In this document: in pieces, positions 53,901 through 61,980 of the stretch | Numbering within the stretch: the stretch's first letter is position 1 | Layout of the letters: each line of letters starts with the position of its first letter | DNA from: Thalassarchaeum sp002495735 | Lineage (GTDB): Archaea; Thermoplasmatota; Poseidoniia; Poseidoniales; Thalassarchaeaceae | Assembly (NCBI GenBank): GCA_937911265.1 | Contig: CALDRG010000064.1 | Location: 16,160-80,159, forward strand | Length of the DNA: 64,000 nucleotides | Direction of reading: 5' to 3' | Made by a program: the position numbers and the translations under genes | The notes under the pieces: model-generated | What the model was told of the DNA's origin: nothing | Database searches by the model: none | Seen by the model: the letters and a program-made list of their open reading frames with translations, nothing else

Positions 53901-55718
53901 CAACCACGAGTCCACCTCAGGATTCTCCATGACTACCCAGTCCCCCGATCCAGGCGGAGGCGGGTCAGTATTGTTGTCCCCGGGATCCACATCTCCTCCG
54001 AGCATCGCCTCGAGAATCATGTTGCCATCGACGATGCCAAAGCCGTACTGTTCGTTCCACTTTTCCGTGATACTGGGTTCTGAGGCCTGCCCACGTCTTT
54101 CGGAATTGTTCTGTAAAAGGTCCTTGATCTCCTGCGGGCTGAGGTCGTCGTTTATCTGCAGCATGACTGCGATGAAACCGGCGACTGCGGGACAGGACAT
54201 GCTTGTGCCGGACAGCTGGGTGTAACTGTCTTCGGCTAGAGGTTTAGGAGCCCCTGGGAGGGTGCTGCTAGAGGCAGCATTCTGAGCGGACATTATGTTA
54301 GATCCAGGAGCTACCACTGTGGGCTTCAACTCCTCCCACTCGTTATTGTCTCCATCGTCCTCTCTAGGGCCAGAGTTGGAGTATGAGGCGATCATATCAT
54401 CCCCTCTCTCAATAGTATTCTCATCGTCTATGGCTCCGACGGTGATGGCGCTGTCGGAAGCACCGACAGATGTTATCCTCCTCCTGCCGTCGTTGCCAAT
54501 GGCCGCGACCGGAACCACGCCGGCATCCGCTGCCTCGTCAACCGCTCTAGCTTCGGCGCTTGTACCGTTGTCACCGGGATCATCTCCTTGGGGGTCAGAG
54601 GCGGATCCGAAGGACATGGACATCACGTCGATACCCTCACTCGATTCGTTGTTCCCCCAGTCGTGATCGGCGTTGTCAATGACCCACTGTATGCCTCTGA
54701 GCGTTGCTGCTGAGTTTGTTGCCCCGGCATCACTCATGACCTTGACGTCGACAAGATAGGCGCCAGGGGCATAGCCCTGATTTATGCGTCGATCGTCACC
54801 AGTTCCGAGGGCTATTCCAGCCACGTGAGTTCCGTGCCCGTCGGCATCGTCTGGGTCGATGCTGCCGTCGTCGCAATCCTGAGAGTTCCATGAGGTCGCA
54901 TCGCATCCTCCCAACCACTTTGGGTCGGCAAGTTCATCTGGCTCTTTTTCGTTGTCGTTGTTGTCGTCCGAGAAATCGTCCAGTGAGAAGTGCTCGTTGT
55001 CCACTCCGGTATCTAGGATGGCAATTACGACTCCAGAACCGTCGTAGCCAAAGTCCCGCATCGTCTCGTCGAAGACCTCGGAGTCCCTGACCTTCGAGCC
55101 TCGAGATGCCTTGTCAAGCAGAGGTACTATCACGGTCTGTTCCTCAATCATCACCACTCCGTCAAGCAACCAGATTTCGATTAGCGAGCCCACAGGGACG
55201 TGGTCGATTACTATGGAGTCGAGGATTCGGAGGGGGTCGAACCACGAACCTTCTTCCTTCCAACCGTGGTCGAGCAGCACCGTCCTGATGGCATCGATGT
55301 CACTCTGTCCGGGGTGCCAAGAATAATCGACGACGATGGCGACAGTCGGTAGACCGTCCGATCCTGTGATTGAGGTCGTCGAAACCGATGTCCTTTCTCC
55401 GGCGATGATTCTCTGTAGTCTGTCGTCCATCCCGTCGGAGTCTAGGTCGTACCAGTACCCGAACCACCATCCGGGATCCTCGACCGGCCAACCAGAATCG
55501 ACAGGACGGATGCCTGGAGAACGGTCCTTCTCAGGGCACTTTTCGTCCCCGCACATCAGTGGCGAAGGTAGTCTTGGATTCGATATAACTGCAACCTCGG
55601 TACCCTCATCTGTGTCTGCTGGGACGTGTACTAAGGCGCTGGCTCCTATCGAGAAGTCCATCACGAGGAACAGTGCGACCACTATCAGAGGTAGTCTCGG
55701 ATTCCTACTATGACTCAT
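50949..55718 (-). CDS. Giant membrane-anchored subtilase (S8) with CARDB-like domains and a zinc ribbon
   Basis: The 1589-residue protein has a signal peptide (IVVALFLVMDFSIGASA), a pro-region, and a subtilase domain with triad D236 (AILDTGVDNEHF), H295 (DADGHGTHVAG) and S506 (LSGTSMSCPAVAGF). CARDB/Ig-like domains follow (about 830-1030: IRTEIRNDGDLAASNLAIAL, ITARVDNLGSSDAASVEATL), then a propeller-like region, a membrane helix (FNILLGGFAITILLLCTVIL) and a tail ending in the zinc ribbon ICPECDSRFEAPLDIQAAKC-PVC. The ribbon would be cytoplasmic, which is unusual for a secreted protease. A 7-3-7 palindrome directly abuts the ATG. Confidence 0.93.
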   Translation of the reverse strand: MSHSRNPRLPLIVVALFLVMDFSIGASALVHVPADTDEGTEVAVISNPRLPSPLMCGDEKCPEKDRSPGIRPVDSGWPVEDPGWWFGYWYDLDSDGMDDRLQRIIAGERTSVSTTSITGSDGLPTVAIVVDYSWHPGQSDIDAIRTVLLDHGWKEEGSWFDPLRILDSIVIDHVPVGSLIEIWLLDGVVMIEEQTVIVPLLDKASRGSKVRDSEVFDETMRDFGYDGSGVVIAILDTGVDNEHFSLDDFSDDNNDNEKEPDELADPKWLGGCDATSWNSQDCDDGSIDPDDADGHGTHVAGIALGTGDDRRINQGYAPGAYLVDVKVMSDAGATNSAATLRGIQWVIDNADHDWGNNESSEGIDVMSMSFGSASDPQGDDPGDNGTSAEARAVDEAADAGVVPVAAIGNDGRRRITSVGASDSAITVGAIDDENTIERGDDMIASYSNSGPREDDGDNNEWEELKPTVVAPGSNIMSAQNAASSSTLPGAPKPLAEDSYTQLSGTSMSCPAVAGFIAVMLQINDDLSPQEIKDLLQNNSERRGQASEPSITEKWNEQYGFGIVDGNMILEAMLGGDVDPGDNNTDPPPPGSGDWVVMENPEVDSWLVEGETYSARGHIDEDAETNGSIDEIAVRISYTHRPEGEPKREVVLLDWHAAQGTSNWTTPFTLPEFTEDEINILEVIIEAQAKNEFGQWSDVIEQKHEVGLVAVTMGGPSGQSPVSGNVNVFGTWDSVNGGTAQWRLGTDPWGTAQTFGGSGSGSGDWSVTWSTEDVDDGFYRLSARMVSGDGIYSEEIRRTVEVDNDPPAPNLMFRTGLSVEEYGIHLTQTYVNTFLEIRTEIRNDGDLAASNLAIALYEDGSRKDEMVLPSIDSGDIIEVVLYWNPTTVGDKVVMVSLDPSDSIEELNEEDNGQTITFPVIQRPQGIDLAFREGAVRTEPAIPRPLEQFLITARVDNLGSSDAASVEATLEIRNNLGWELVSSTAISLVIGQGASQLSFAHRANQSGPLDVRITLSGSGLADLDWSNNQVETTVLVDESTLSGARAMNFDAGEVPIKVIDLDDEGIIITNNGGMLSLYRLNSNKGTTACTNVLDEMWAGDIATWSTEDGWAHIVWTRRFLDSSGYFLQTLSYSAIDATCQMSPIQDLMAPLLLSDGKYWGIDIDVDDEEVLVSGYHRDMFTGGTFGDQTSVFLLHADNPTKSSDWTLTPNIIGELDLIPGAASSLDIEFGEDDGAHLLYQSTRSDSTGIERYGLWYAHGLIEQSSWTFKKTVGDEASLAVMKVQIINGEERITAAWREGDGHESVMIAIVADSSFEAIDNLTRTYPSRGLSSIVMQEVDRGVQVFFDVVGPTGPQVRFGIIDAEEGWLGLSNRLNLGNLYLMDRSPASSETVFIHTSASGWLIRAVVDDNDPNGDGGSLIDELRHALGLDKQNFNILLGGFAITILLLCTVILITLSARGIRWMRGRRNFQAAGTVLLEEDVVDVVDDTDIAVKTSEEDDVQLVELVEVNEGAEGRRGRRQNRSQIVDVLELPPIPIPTPEPDVKIPEEASRPPDLQLNKPIICPECDSRFEAPLDIQAAKCPVCGENIAL

Positions 55719-55735
55719 GGCTCTCTTAGAGAGCC
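55719..55735 (-). promoter_or_regulatory. 7-3-7 perfect inverted repeat directly abutting the subtilase ATG
   Basis: On the minus strand, GGCTCTC-TAA-GAGAGCC is immediately followed by the ATG at 55718. A TATA-like ATTATACC at 55749-55756 would place the transcription start near 55726, the centre of the repeat. No separate Shine-Dalgarno exists, since this space is filled by the palindrome. Confidence 0.55.
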
Positions 55736-55748
55736 AAACTCAGATGAG

Positions 55749-55756
55749 GTATAATC
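55749..55756 (-). promoter_or_regulatory. Putative TATA box of the subtilase gene
   Basis: On the minus strand, ATTATACC lies about 34 bases upstream of the ATG at 55718. This suggests that the subtilase gene has its own promoter although the rhomboid gene lies just upstream on the same strand. Confidence 0.4.
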
Positions 55757-55788
55757 CCAACCTGTCATGGCTCGTCTGTGACATCGGT

Positions 55789-56832
55789 TCAAGGCCACTT
55801 GACATGGCCGCCGGAAATGACACAGCGAATACGGCAGTTCTCACCTCTTATCTCAGTAATCATCTCACCGTCACAGACCGGGCAGATGGTATGCTCCGAG
55901 AGCTCTTCCAGCCAAGCTCTCCTAGTTTCCAGTTCGTCGCCCTCCTCGCGCAACCTCCTCAGTATCATAGCAGCCCTTCCGTCAAGCGGTTTGTCAGCTG
56001 CGAACCATGGGTCGTCATCGAGGCTCCCCATACGTCCTATGGCCTGCGTCCGAAGGGCTCGGGCACGCTCCGAATGGGTCGCTGAACTCTCCGTCGAATC
56101 AAGTGAGCTGGGTGCGCCCCGAGCAATTGGCCTAGCAAGCAGGTAAGCTAGGAAGAATCCTCCTACGTGTGCCATGTGAGCGACATTCGACTCTCCAGCG
56201 GTGCCCGATTGCAGATTATACATCTGCCAGACTTCTAGGCCGAGCCTGATGAAAACGATGAGCCAGACCGGCCAGGCCCGGATGAAGAACAATAGAGGAA
56301 ACTCAATCTTGTCTTCGGGCCAGCATGCCATGTAGGCCCCTAACAGCCCGAACGCCGCTCCACTGGCACCGATGGCAGGCGACAATGAATCGGGATGTGT
56401 CAGGACCCAGGCTAGATTGCCTCCGAGGAAGCCGAGGAAGTATACTGCGAGCCATCTTCGACCACCCAGTCGCTGCTCTAGGGGAATCCCGACTAGTGCA
56501 ATCACCAGTATGTTGCTCAGTACGTGAATCCAGTCCGCATGGAGCCACGCCGCAGAGAGCATCCTGTAGGATTCTGCAGGATCTCCCATGACGCCGGGTT
56601 TGATGCCAAGCAGGTCGATCATCCATGAGAACTGCATCGGCACTCCGTAGAGCACGGAATACGTGAACTGGACAAACGCCACGAGCATCAGGGAGAGCAC
56701 TGTTGCGAGAGCCAGACTGGTCCCTCCACGGGATGCTGATACATACGGTCCTGCGGCCAACGCCACCATAACCCCAAGCACCAGCAGGTCAATGCCGGCC
56801 AAGTCAGCCCACTCGACACCCATGTAGTCCAT
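55789..56832 (-). CDS. Rhomboid-family intramembrane serine protease with a C-terminal zinc ribbon
   Basis: The 347-residue protein has about seven membrane helices. The catalytic Ser is S157 in AIGASGAAFGLLGAY and the catalytic His is H222 in AHMAHVGGFFLAYL; WLHADWIHVLSNILVI provides the loop-1/helix-2 HxxxN. After about residue 240 comes a cytoplasmic region ending in a Cys-containing ribbon-like motif (TICPVCDGEM ... NCRIRC). Rhomboids cut membrane-anchored proteins, and the next gene encodes a membrane-anchored subtilase. Confidence 0.92.
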   Translation of the reverse strand: MDYMGVEWADLAGIDLLVLGVMVALAAGPYVSASRGGTSLALATVLSLMLVAFVQFTYSVLYGVPMQFSWMIDLLGIKPGVMGDPAESYRMLSAAWLHADWIHVLSNILVIALVGIPLEQRLGGRRWLAVYFLGFLGGNLAWVLTHPDSLSPAIGASGAAFGLLGAYMACWPEDKIEFPLLFFIRAWPVWLIVFIRLGLEVWQMYNLQSGTAGESNVAHMAHVGGFFLAYLLARPIARGAPSSLDSTESSATHSERARALRTQAIGRMGSLDDDPWFAADKPLDGRAAMILRRLREEGDELETRRAWLEELSEHTICPVCDGEMITEIRGENCRIRCVISGGHVKWP

Positions 56833-56927
56833 TCCTAGCCGTAAGGTCCGAGCGCATAGCCGCTTCGTTGGCCGACGGAATTACTCAAACGATAACCCAC
56901 CTTCGGAATCGCGTGGAACACGGCACA

Positions 56928-58325
56928 ATGATGCAGGTTGCGGGCATCGAAGTACATCGCGGCCCCCGAGTGGTTCTGAAAGACATCGATTTCCATATAG
57001 GACGAGGAGAGGTGGTGGCCCTAGCGGGGGCCAACGGCTCAGGCAAGACCACACTCCTTGAGACATGCGCGGGCATACTCCCACTAGCTTCGGGAAGCGT
57101 CATCTGGCGCACGGACGCTGATGAGGAGAGAGTGGTGCGCGATTCTGATGGACGCAGGAACGAACCTCCTCCGATGGGTCTGACCTTGCAGAACGACGGG
57201 ATGTGCGGTGAGGAGACCGTCGAGGAGAGGCTGCGGATTTCGCTCAGCGCGTCCGGACGAAGTCCCGATAAAAACGCCGTCTTACAGGTGCTCTCAGAGT
57301 GGGGGTTGGTACACCGGCGCGCTGACCGCGTCTCTCAGCTCTCCGGAGGGCAACGCCGCCGTCTGGCAGTTCTTTGCGGACTCGTCCCGGCGGCCTTCAG
57401 TGAGGACCCGAGAGTCGTATTGTTGGATGAGCCCTCGGAAGGCCTCGATGAATCTGGAAGAGCCCTTCTAACAGGCTGGCTGCGAGCTATTGCTCGAGAC
57501 GGTCACAGTGTGCTAGTAGCAACACACGACGAGGGCGTGGTCAGGTGCGCGGACAGAGTGCTAGTAGTACAGGATGGCCTTCTAATGGAATCCTCCGGCG
57601 CATCCGAGGGTGAGCCTTCGAAGCTACCCGAGCCCAGCCAATCGATTGAACCGAGCACACATGGTTCGTTGATACGCTGGGCCATCAGGATGGAGGCACG
57701 CAATCCTGTAGACACAATCGGCCGTGCAACACCGGCCCTAGTCGCCCTGCTCCTCGCATACGCGCTAGTAGGAGAGGTTGACTTGGGTCACGCGGGCAGC
57801 GATCTGCTCGCAGCGCTCGTACTCGTTCCCGCCTTCATCACGGTCGTAGTATCTCCGGCTTTGGTTCGGCGCCTCACCGAAGCAGACTGTGGGAGGTGGT
57901 GGAATGCAGTGATCGGCCCGGCTGCAAGGCCCACATACTCGCTGATTGGCGCCTCTATCCTTCTGCCTCTGCCTCTGACTTACCTGTCTTGGTTCGTCCT
58001 TGCTGGCCCCACTGACGGCACCTCGGAATCAGAGATTCTTCGATGGCTCTGGCTCCCCGCAGTCGTCATGATTGATGTCGCAGTTGCTGCTGCTGCCCTG
58101 CATCTTCTGGTGGCCGACCTCCGTCGAGCCAGCGCGGCAACCGCATCACTGCTTCTGCTGGTTCTGGTCTGGCCGTTCCTGCAACTGACCGATGCTCTCT
58201 CAGTCATCATGACAGATGGCATGTCCTTTGGACTCGGGATGGGTGACCCATTGGTGTCCTGCATTATAGCGAGCTTGATATCCATCCTAGTCTGGGCGGT
58301 CGCAATCTATCTCCCAGACGCGTGA
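56928..58325 (+). CDS. CcmA-CcmB-like fused ABC transporter (cytochrome c maturation)
   Basis: The 465-residue protein joins an ABC ATPase (about 1-215: Walker A LAGANGSGKTTLLE, signature QLSGGQRRRLAVL, Walker B VVLLDEPSEGLD) to a CcmB-like membrane part with six helices (about 240-465). In most organisms CcmA and CcmB are separate. The downstream ccmC and ccmD-like genes support the cytochrome c maturation role, in which CcmABCD releases holo-CcmE. The ATG at 56928 is preferred over an upstream TTG. A CGTG-GAA-CACG hairpin (56912-56922) lies 5 bases before it. Confidence 0.82.
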   Translation: MMQVAGIEVHRGPRVVLKDIDFHIGRGEVVALAGANGSGKTTLLETCAGILPLASGSVIWRTDADEERVVRDSDGRRNEPPPMGLTLQNDGMCGEETVEERLRISLSASGRSPDKNAVLQVLSEWGLVHRRADRVSQLSGGQRRRLAVLCGLVPAAFSEDPRVVLLDEPSEGLDESGRALLTGWLRAIARDGHSVLVATHDEGVVRCADRVLVVQDGLLMESSGASEGEPSKLPEPSQSIEPSTHGSLIRWAIRMEARNPVDTIGRATPALVALLLAYALVGEVDLGHAGSDLLAALVLVPAFITVVVSPALVRRLTEADCGRWWNAVIGPAARPTYSLIGASILLPLPLTYLSWFVLAGPTDGTSESEILRWLWLPAVVMIDVAVAAAALHLLVADLRRASAATASLLLLVLVWPFLQLTDALSVIMTDGMSFGLGMGDPLVSCIIASLISILVWAVAIYLPDA

Positions 58326-59077
58326 AGACCAGCATTGATGACGAGTGGCAGTCTCGGCGTATCGTGACATCAGTCAGAGCAACTGGAGCGGCGCTTACCA
58401 CGTTGGGCCTGACTGGGGCTGCTACGACGTTGCTACTCGGTCTACTCTGGGCTCCCCCGGTCGACCCTGAGGCATGGAACGCTCCCGAAGCATATCGGAT
58501 TCTGTTCTGGCACGTCCCGTTCGCATGGTCATCATTCCTAGCATTCTGCGTCCTATTCATTGGCTCTGTGACTTGGTACTCCCGTCGCTCGGAGTTTGGC
58601 TGGAGACTCATCTGCACTGGCTCCGATCTTGGTCTGCTGTTTGGCCTCGGAGTGGTGATTTCCGGACCTATTTGGGGCTCCGCGGAGTGGGGAGTTCCGT
58701 GGGACTGGGGTGATTTGAGGTTGAACACCTACGGGCTGCTCACCGCCGTAGCCCTGTTCCTCGTCCTCGCTCGCAATTCGCAGCCCGAGGGCCACGACAC
58801 TCGGGATACCATTGCTTCAGTCGGCCTGTTCGGATTCGCTCTGGTTCCAATTACCGCACTAGCGACAACATGGTATCAGGAACGCCATCCTGGAATCATA
58901 ATCGTGGAGAGCGAGGAGGCAGGACTCGCTCCAGAAATCATGACAGTCCTTCTGCTCGGTTTCGCATCGTTCTTCGTACTGTTCGCCGGCTTCGCTCTGC
59001 TCAGCGACACCCTACATCAGATGGAGTCAAGACTGAGTCATCTGCAGCGCTTGTTAGACAAGGAGGCAGTACATTGA
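58322..59077 (+). CDS. ccmC: Heme-handling protein CcmC
   Basis: The 251-residue protein has six membrane helices and the tryptophan-rich heme-binding loop: ISGPIWGSAEWGVPWDWGDLRL, equivalent to the WGxWWxWDxRLT motif. RILFWHVPFAWSSFLAF holds the first axial His and ERHPGIIIVES a likely second. CcmC binds heme and passes it to CcmE. The GTG start overlaps the ccmAB stop by 4 bases. CcmE, CcmF and CcmH are not in this window. Confidence 0.9.
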   Translation: MKTSIDDEWQSRRIVTSVRATGAALTTLGLTGAATTLLLGLLWAPPVDPEAWNAPEAYRILFWHVPFAWSSFLAFCVLFIGSVTWYSRRSEFGWRLICTGSDLGLLFGLGVVISGPIWGSAEWGVPWDWGDLRLNTYGLLTAVALFLVLARNSQPEGHDTRDTIASVGLFGFALVPITALATTWYQERHPGIIIVESEEAGLAPEIMTVLLLGFASFFVLFAGFALLSDTLHQMESRLSHLQRLLDKEAVH

Positions 59078-59223
59078 CCGGTATGACTGAACTCGCTGTA
59101 GCTTATCTTGCCTTTATCGGGCTGATAGGTGCCTATGTCTACAGGCTGCTGAGCAGACTGGCTGATGTCGATAGCCGTCTGGCAGCCGCCGAAAACACAC
59201 TCTCACCTGATGAAAATGAGTGA
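59074..59223 (+). CDS. CcmD-like small membrane protein
   Basis: This 49-residue protein has one membrane helix (LAVAYLAFIGLIGAYVYRLL) followed by a helical charged tail, as expected of CcmD, which tethers CcmE to CcmC. The TTG at 59074 is the likely start: AGGAGG lies exactly 7 bases upstream, and it overlaps the ccmC stop (TTGA). An ATG 9 bases later is too far from the Shine-Dalgarno. Short proteins of this kind have little sequence signature, so the call rests on topology and context. Confidence 0.72.
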   Translation: MTGMTELAVAYLAFIGLIGAYVYRLLSRLADVDSRLAAAENTLSPDENE

Positions 59224-59285
59224 TTTGGCCTTTTTCCCCTCGGGAATCCTTGAAACGGAGTGGTCGAGCGGAGGTAGGGAGAACT

Positions 59286-60335
59286 ATGTCAGCCGGGGCC
59301 TTCTGTATCGCCTGCGGAGCACCGCCTCCGCTAACTTCTGAGAGGATGTGTGAGGGCTGTCTGAGGCAGCGCACCACGCTATCGAAGATTCCAGAGAGGA
59401 TTCAGCAGTCGCGCTGCGTCAAGTGCGATTCGTTCGAAGTAAGGGGTCGTTGGTCCGAGATGGACCCGGACGCTGTCGCCGATCTGCGTATCCGCGAGAA
59501 TCTCATCACCGAGGAGCGTGCCAAGCAGGTCGATGTGTCATTTTCAGTGGAATTCATCGACGACAGGACCAGCCGCCTTCAAGTCGAAGTCTCTGGCAGC
59601 ATTGAGGGCTATGATTTCGAGGGCCAGCACGAGGTGTTGTTGCAGACCAGCAACGCCGTTTGCCCTGCATGCGCGCGCAAGGCCGGCTCATATTTCGAGG
59701 CCACCGTGCAACTCCGCTCCTCCGGCCGGCGATTGGATGACATTGAGTTGAAGCAACTCAGGAAAACACTCGATGATATGCTTGAGAACATGGAGTCTGA
59801 CGCCATGTTCTTCGTCACCAAGGAGGGGCCGGTGACCGGAGGATGGGACCTCCAGCTGGGCTCCAAGGCGATGGCCAAGAACTGGAGTAGGAGACTCGTT
59901 AGGAGCTTTGGAGGAACCATCAAGGAGACCTCGACAGTGGTCGGTTCGAACGATGGAATCGACGTGACTAGACTGACACTCAGTTATCGCAAGCCGGCAT
60001 ATGAGCTTCGCGATGTGATTCGATTCAGGAAGCAGTTGTGGCTGGTCGACGGTTGGCAGAAGGGGGGCCCCAATCTTCGCAGAATGGACAGGTTCGAGCG
60101 AACCGGAGTTAGCTGGAGAGATATGGAGAAGTCGACAGTGGTCTGCCCTACTGCGGAACAGCACCTCGTGGAGGTAATGAATCGCGACAGCTCGGCTGTC
60201 GAAGTAATGGATCCCACCGACTTCAGGATGGTGACGGTGGCACTGCCCTACGATGACGATGGGCAATCCTCACGCCTGCGCATCGGCTTCATAGACGGAG
60301 CATGGCTGGCGTTGCCGGGAGCAACAGGAGAGTAG
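59286..60335 (+). CDS. nmd3: NMD3-family protein
   Basis: The 349-residue protein begins with the zinc-binding region of archaeal/eukaryotic NMD3: FCIACGAPPPLTSERMCEGC, then RCVKCDSFEVRGRW and AVCPACARK. VTKEGPVTGGWDLQLGSKAMAKNWSR matches the family core. In eukaryotes NMD3 exports the 60S subunit; in archaea it is thought to act in large-subunit maturation. I chose the ATG at 59286 (GGGAG 6 bases upstream) over a GTG at 59220 that overlaps ccmD. Confidence 0.9.
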   Translation: MSAGAFCIACGAPPPLTSERMCEGCLRQRTTLSKIPERIQQSRCVKCDSFEVRGRWSEMDPDAVADLRIRENLITEERAKQVDVSFSVEFIDDRTSRLQVEVSGSIEGYDFEGQHEVLLQTSNAVCPACARKAGSYFEATVQLRSSGRRLDDIELKQLRKTLDDMLENMESDAMFFVTKEGPVTGGWDLQLGSKAMAKNWSRRLVRSFGGTIKETSTVVGSNDGIDVTRLTLSYRKPAYELRDVIRFRKQLWLVDGWQKGGPNLRRMDRFERTGVSWRDMEKSTVVCPTAEQHLVEVMNRDSSAVEVMDPTDFRMVTVALPYDDDGQSSRLRIGFIDGAWLALPGATGE

Positions 60336-60339
60336 TAGC

Positions 60340-61380
60340 ATGACTGAGTCCGATATGTCCTCTCTACTTTCCAAGCTCGATATCGGTGACATGGCCGGAT
60401 TCACTCGCCGCTTCGTGGACGATTTCGAAGCGGCGATGGCCATGGACGTAGGCATCGAGGTAGATTCAGACTGGAGCGGAGTAATCTGCCTCGGAATGGG
60501 AGGTTCTGGTGCTGGAGGCAGATTCCTCAAGTCATTGGCTGATGCCGAGGGAGGTCTTCCTATCGTGGTATGGAGTGACTACGGACTGCCTAGTTGGTGG
60601 GGCCCTGACTGGCTGATCCTCGCAACTTCCTACTCAGGCGACACAGAGGAGACCCTCGACGGGGTTCGTGAGGCTCTCGAGTCCGGAGGAACCGTCATCG
60701 GGGTATCCTCAGGCGGGCAACTGGCCGAGATGCTCGAAGGCAGTGACGATTGTATCCTGCTCTCAGTGCCGGGTGGTCAGGCACCTCGCTCTGCTTTCGG
60801 CCATATCTTCGGCACCCAACTCGCAGCCTGTTGGGCTATGGGACTCCTGTCCTCGCCCAGCGAGGCCGAGATATCAAGTATGCTCGAACGACTCAGAACC
60901 ACTTCCTCGGAAGCCGATCTAATTGGAGGCGACGGAATGTCCGAAATGATGGCGAGATCGATGCAAGGCAGAGAAATCGGAATCATCTCTCCTGCTGAAC
61001 TCGGCCCGGCTGGGTACCGCTTCTCCTGCCAGATTAACGAGAACTCCGACGGCTTCGCCAATTCCTCCAATGTTCCTGAGATGAACCACAACGAGATTGT
61101 CGCATGGGCGACCGAGGGAGCTTCGCGCGTTCTCATAGTGCTCACGTCAGAGGAGATGCACCCGCGTACGCAAGCGCGTGTGGGATGGATGCTGGACAAC
61201 ATCGAGAGTGAGGTAGTATGGAGAATTGAGTGCGAAGGGGAGAGTTTACTGGAGCGCCTGCTCTATGCCGCCCATGTCACCGATTGGGGCTCAATCGCTC
61301 TTGCATTGGTCAACGGAATCAATCCCTCCGAGATGGCCGCGATAGACTCACTCAAGGCACATCTGGATAGCATTCAGTAG
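60340..61380 (+). CDS. Bifunctional phosphoglucose/phosphomannose isomerase
   Basis: The 346-residue protein has two SIS domains. ICLGMGGSGAGGRFLKSLAD and LILATSYSGDTEETLDGV bind the sugar phosphate. The C-terminal CQINENSDGFANSSNVPEMNHNEIVAW carries the PEMNHNEI signature of the archaeal PGI/PMI family, which interconverts glucose-6-P, fructose-6-P and mannose-6-P. It starts 4 bases after nmd3. Its stop overlaps the convergent M23-like gene by 7 bases. Confidence 0.92.
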   Translation: MTESDMSSLLSKLDIGDMAGFTRRFVDDFEAAMAMDVGIEVDSDWSGVICLGMGGSGAGGRFLKSLADAEGGLPIVVWSDYGLPSWWGPDWLILATSYSGDTEETLDGVREALESGGTVIGVSSGGQLAEMLEGSDDCILLSVPGGQAPRSAFGHIFGTQLAACWAMGLLSSPSEAEISSMLERLRTTSSEADLIGGDGMSEMMARSMQGREIGIISPAELGPAGYRFSCQINENSDGFANSSNVPEMNHNEIVAWATEGASRVLIVLTSEEMHPRTQARVGWMLDNIESEVVWRIECEGESLLERLLYAAHVTDWGSIALALVNGINPSEMAAIDSLKAHLDSIQ

Positions 61381-61955
61381 AGCGGCCCTAGAACGAGTCT
61401 GGGATCCGGGTAGTCTAGCAGGGCCTGCTCCCTGTCCTCGGGCGCCACCACTCCGGGGAGGTCATGAGTCTCGGGCTCGACGAGGGAGAGCTGGAAGTGT
61501 AGGTGTGGCTCCCAACCGCCGTTCTCATGCTTGTCTCCCATCCAACATATCACTTCGCCTGCGGAGACTGGTTGGCCAGCTTGTTTACCGGCAATCGAGG
61601 CTGCATTGAGGTGCCCATAGAGGGCCCAGAGCGAAACATCACCGAGCAAGTGTTTGGTGATTACCACATTACCGTAATCGCCATCGGCCGGATTGTAGCC
61701 GAAGTGTGAGATTTCTCCGTCGGCGAAAGCCATGCACGGCGTGCCGACAGGCGCACCGATGTCGATTCCGACATGGAGGAACCGACTCCCCTCGAAGAGA
61801 TTGGTCGAATACATTCCCGGGCGCAGTTCATCGTATCGCCCGATGTCATATTCGTACTTCGAGGGCGAGTCGTCGCCCGATGTGAAGTCTCGCACTTCGT
61901 ACTCATCAGGAAGATGTACCACGGGGCGATACTCATGAGCCGACCAGTCAACCAT
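61374..61955 (-). CDS. M23-family peptidase-like protein (soluble)
   Basis: The 193-residue protein has the LytM/M23 layout: SRFLHVGIDIGAPVGTPCMA (zinc ligands H and D), YGNVVITKHLLG, WALYGHLNAASI and EPHLHFQLSLVE with the HxH motif. No signal peptide is seen, and archaea lack murein, so the substrate is unlikely to be peptidoglycan. Some soluble M23-like proteins in marine genomes have this form. I chose the ATG at 61955, after the rmuC stop, over a start inside rmuC. The palindrome TTCGCGAA ends 3 bases before it. Confidence 0.8.
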   Translation of the reverse strand: MVDWSAHEYRPVVHLPDEYEVRDFTSGDDSPSKYEYDIGRYDELRPGMYSTNLFEGSRFLHVGIDIGAPVGTPCMAFADGEISHFGYNPADGDYGNVVITKHLLGDVSLWALYGHLNAASIAGKQAGQPVSAGEVICWMGDKHENGGWEPHLHFQLSLVEPETHDLPGVVAPEDREQALLDYPDPRLVLGPLY

Positions 61956-61980
61956 GGATTCGCGAAGAAGGAGGACTAAA

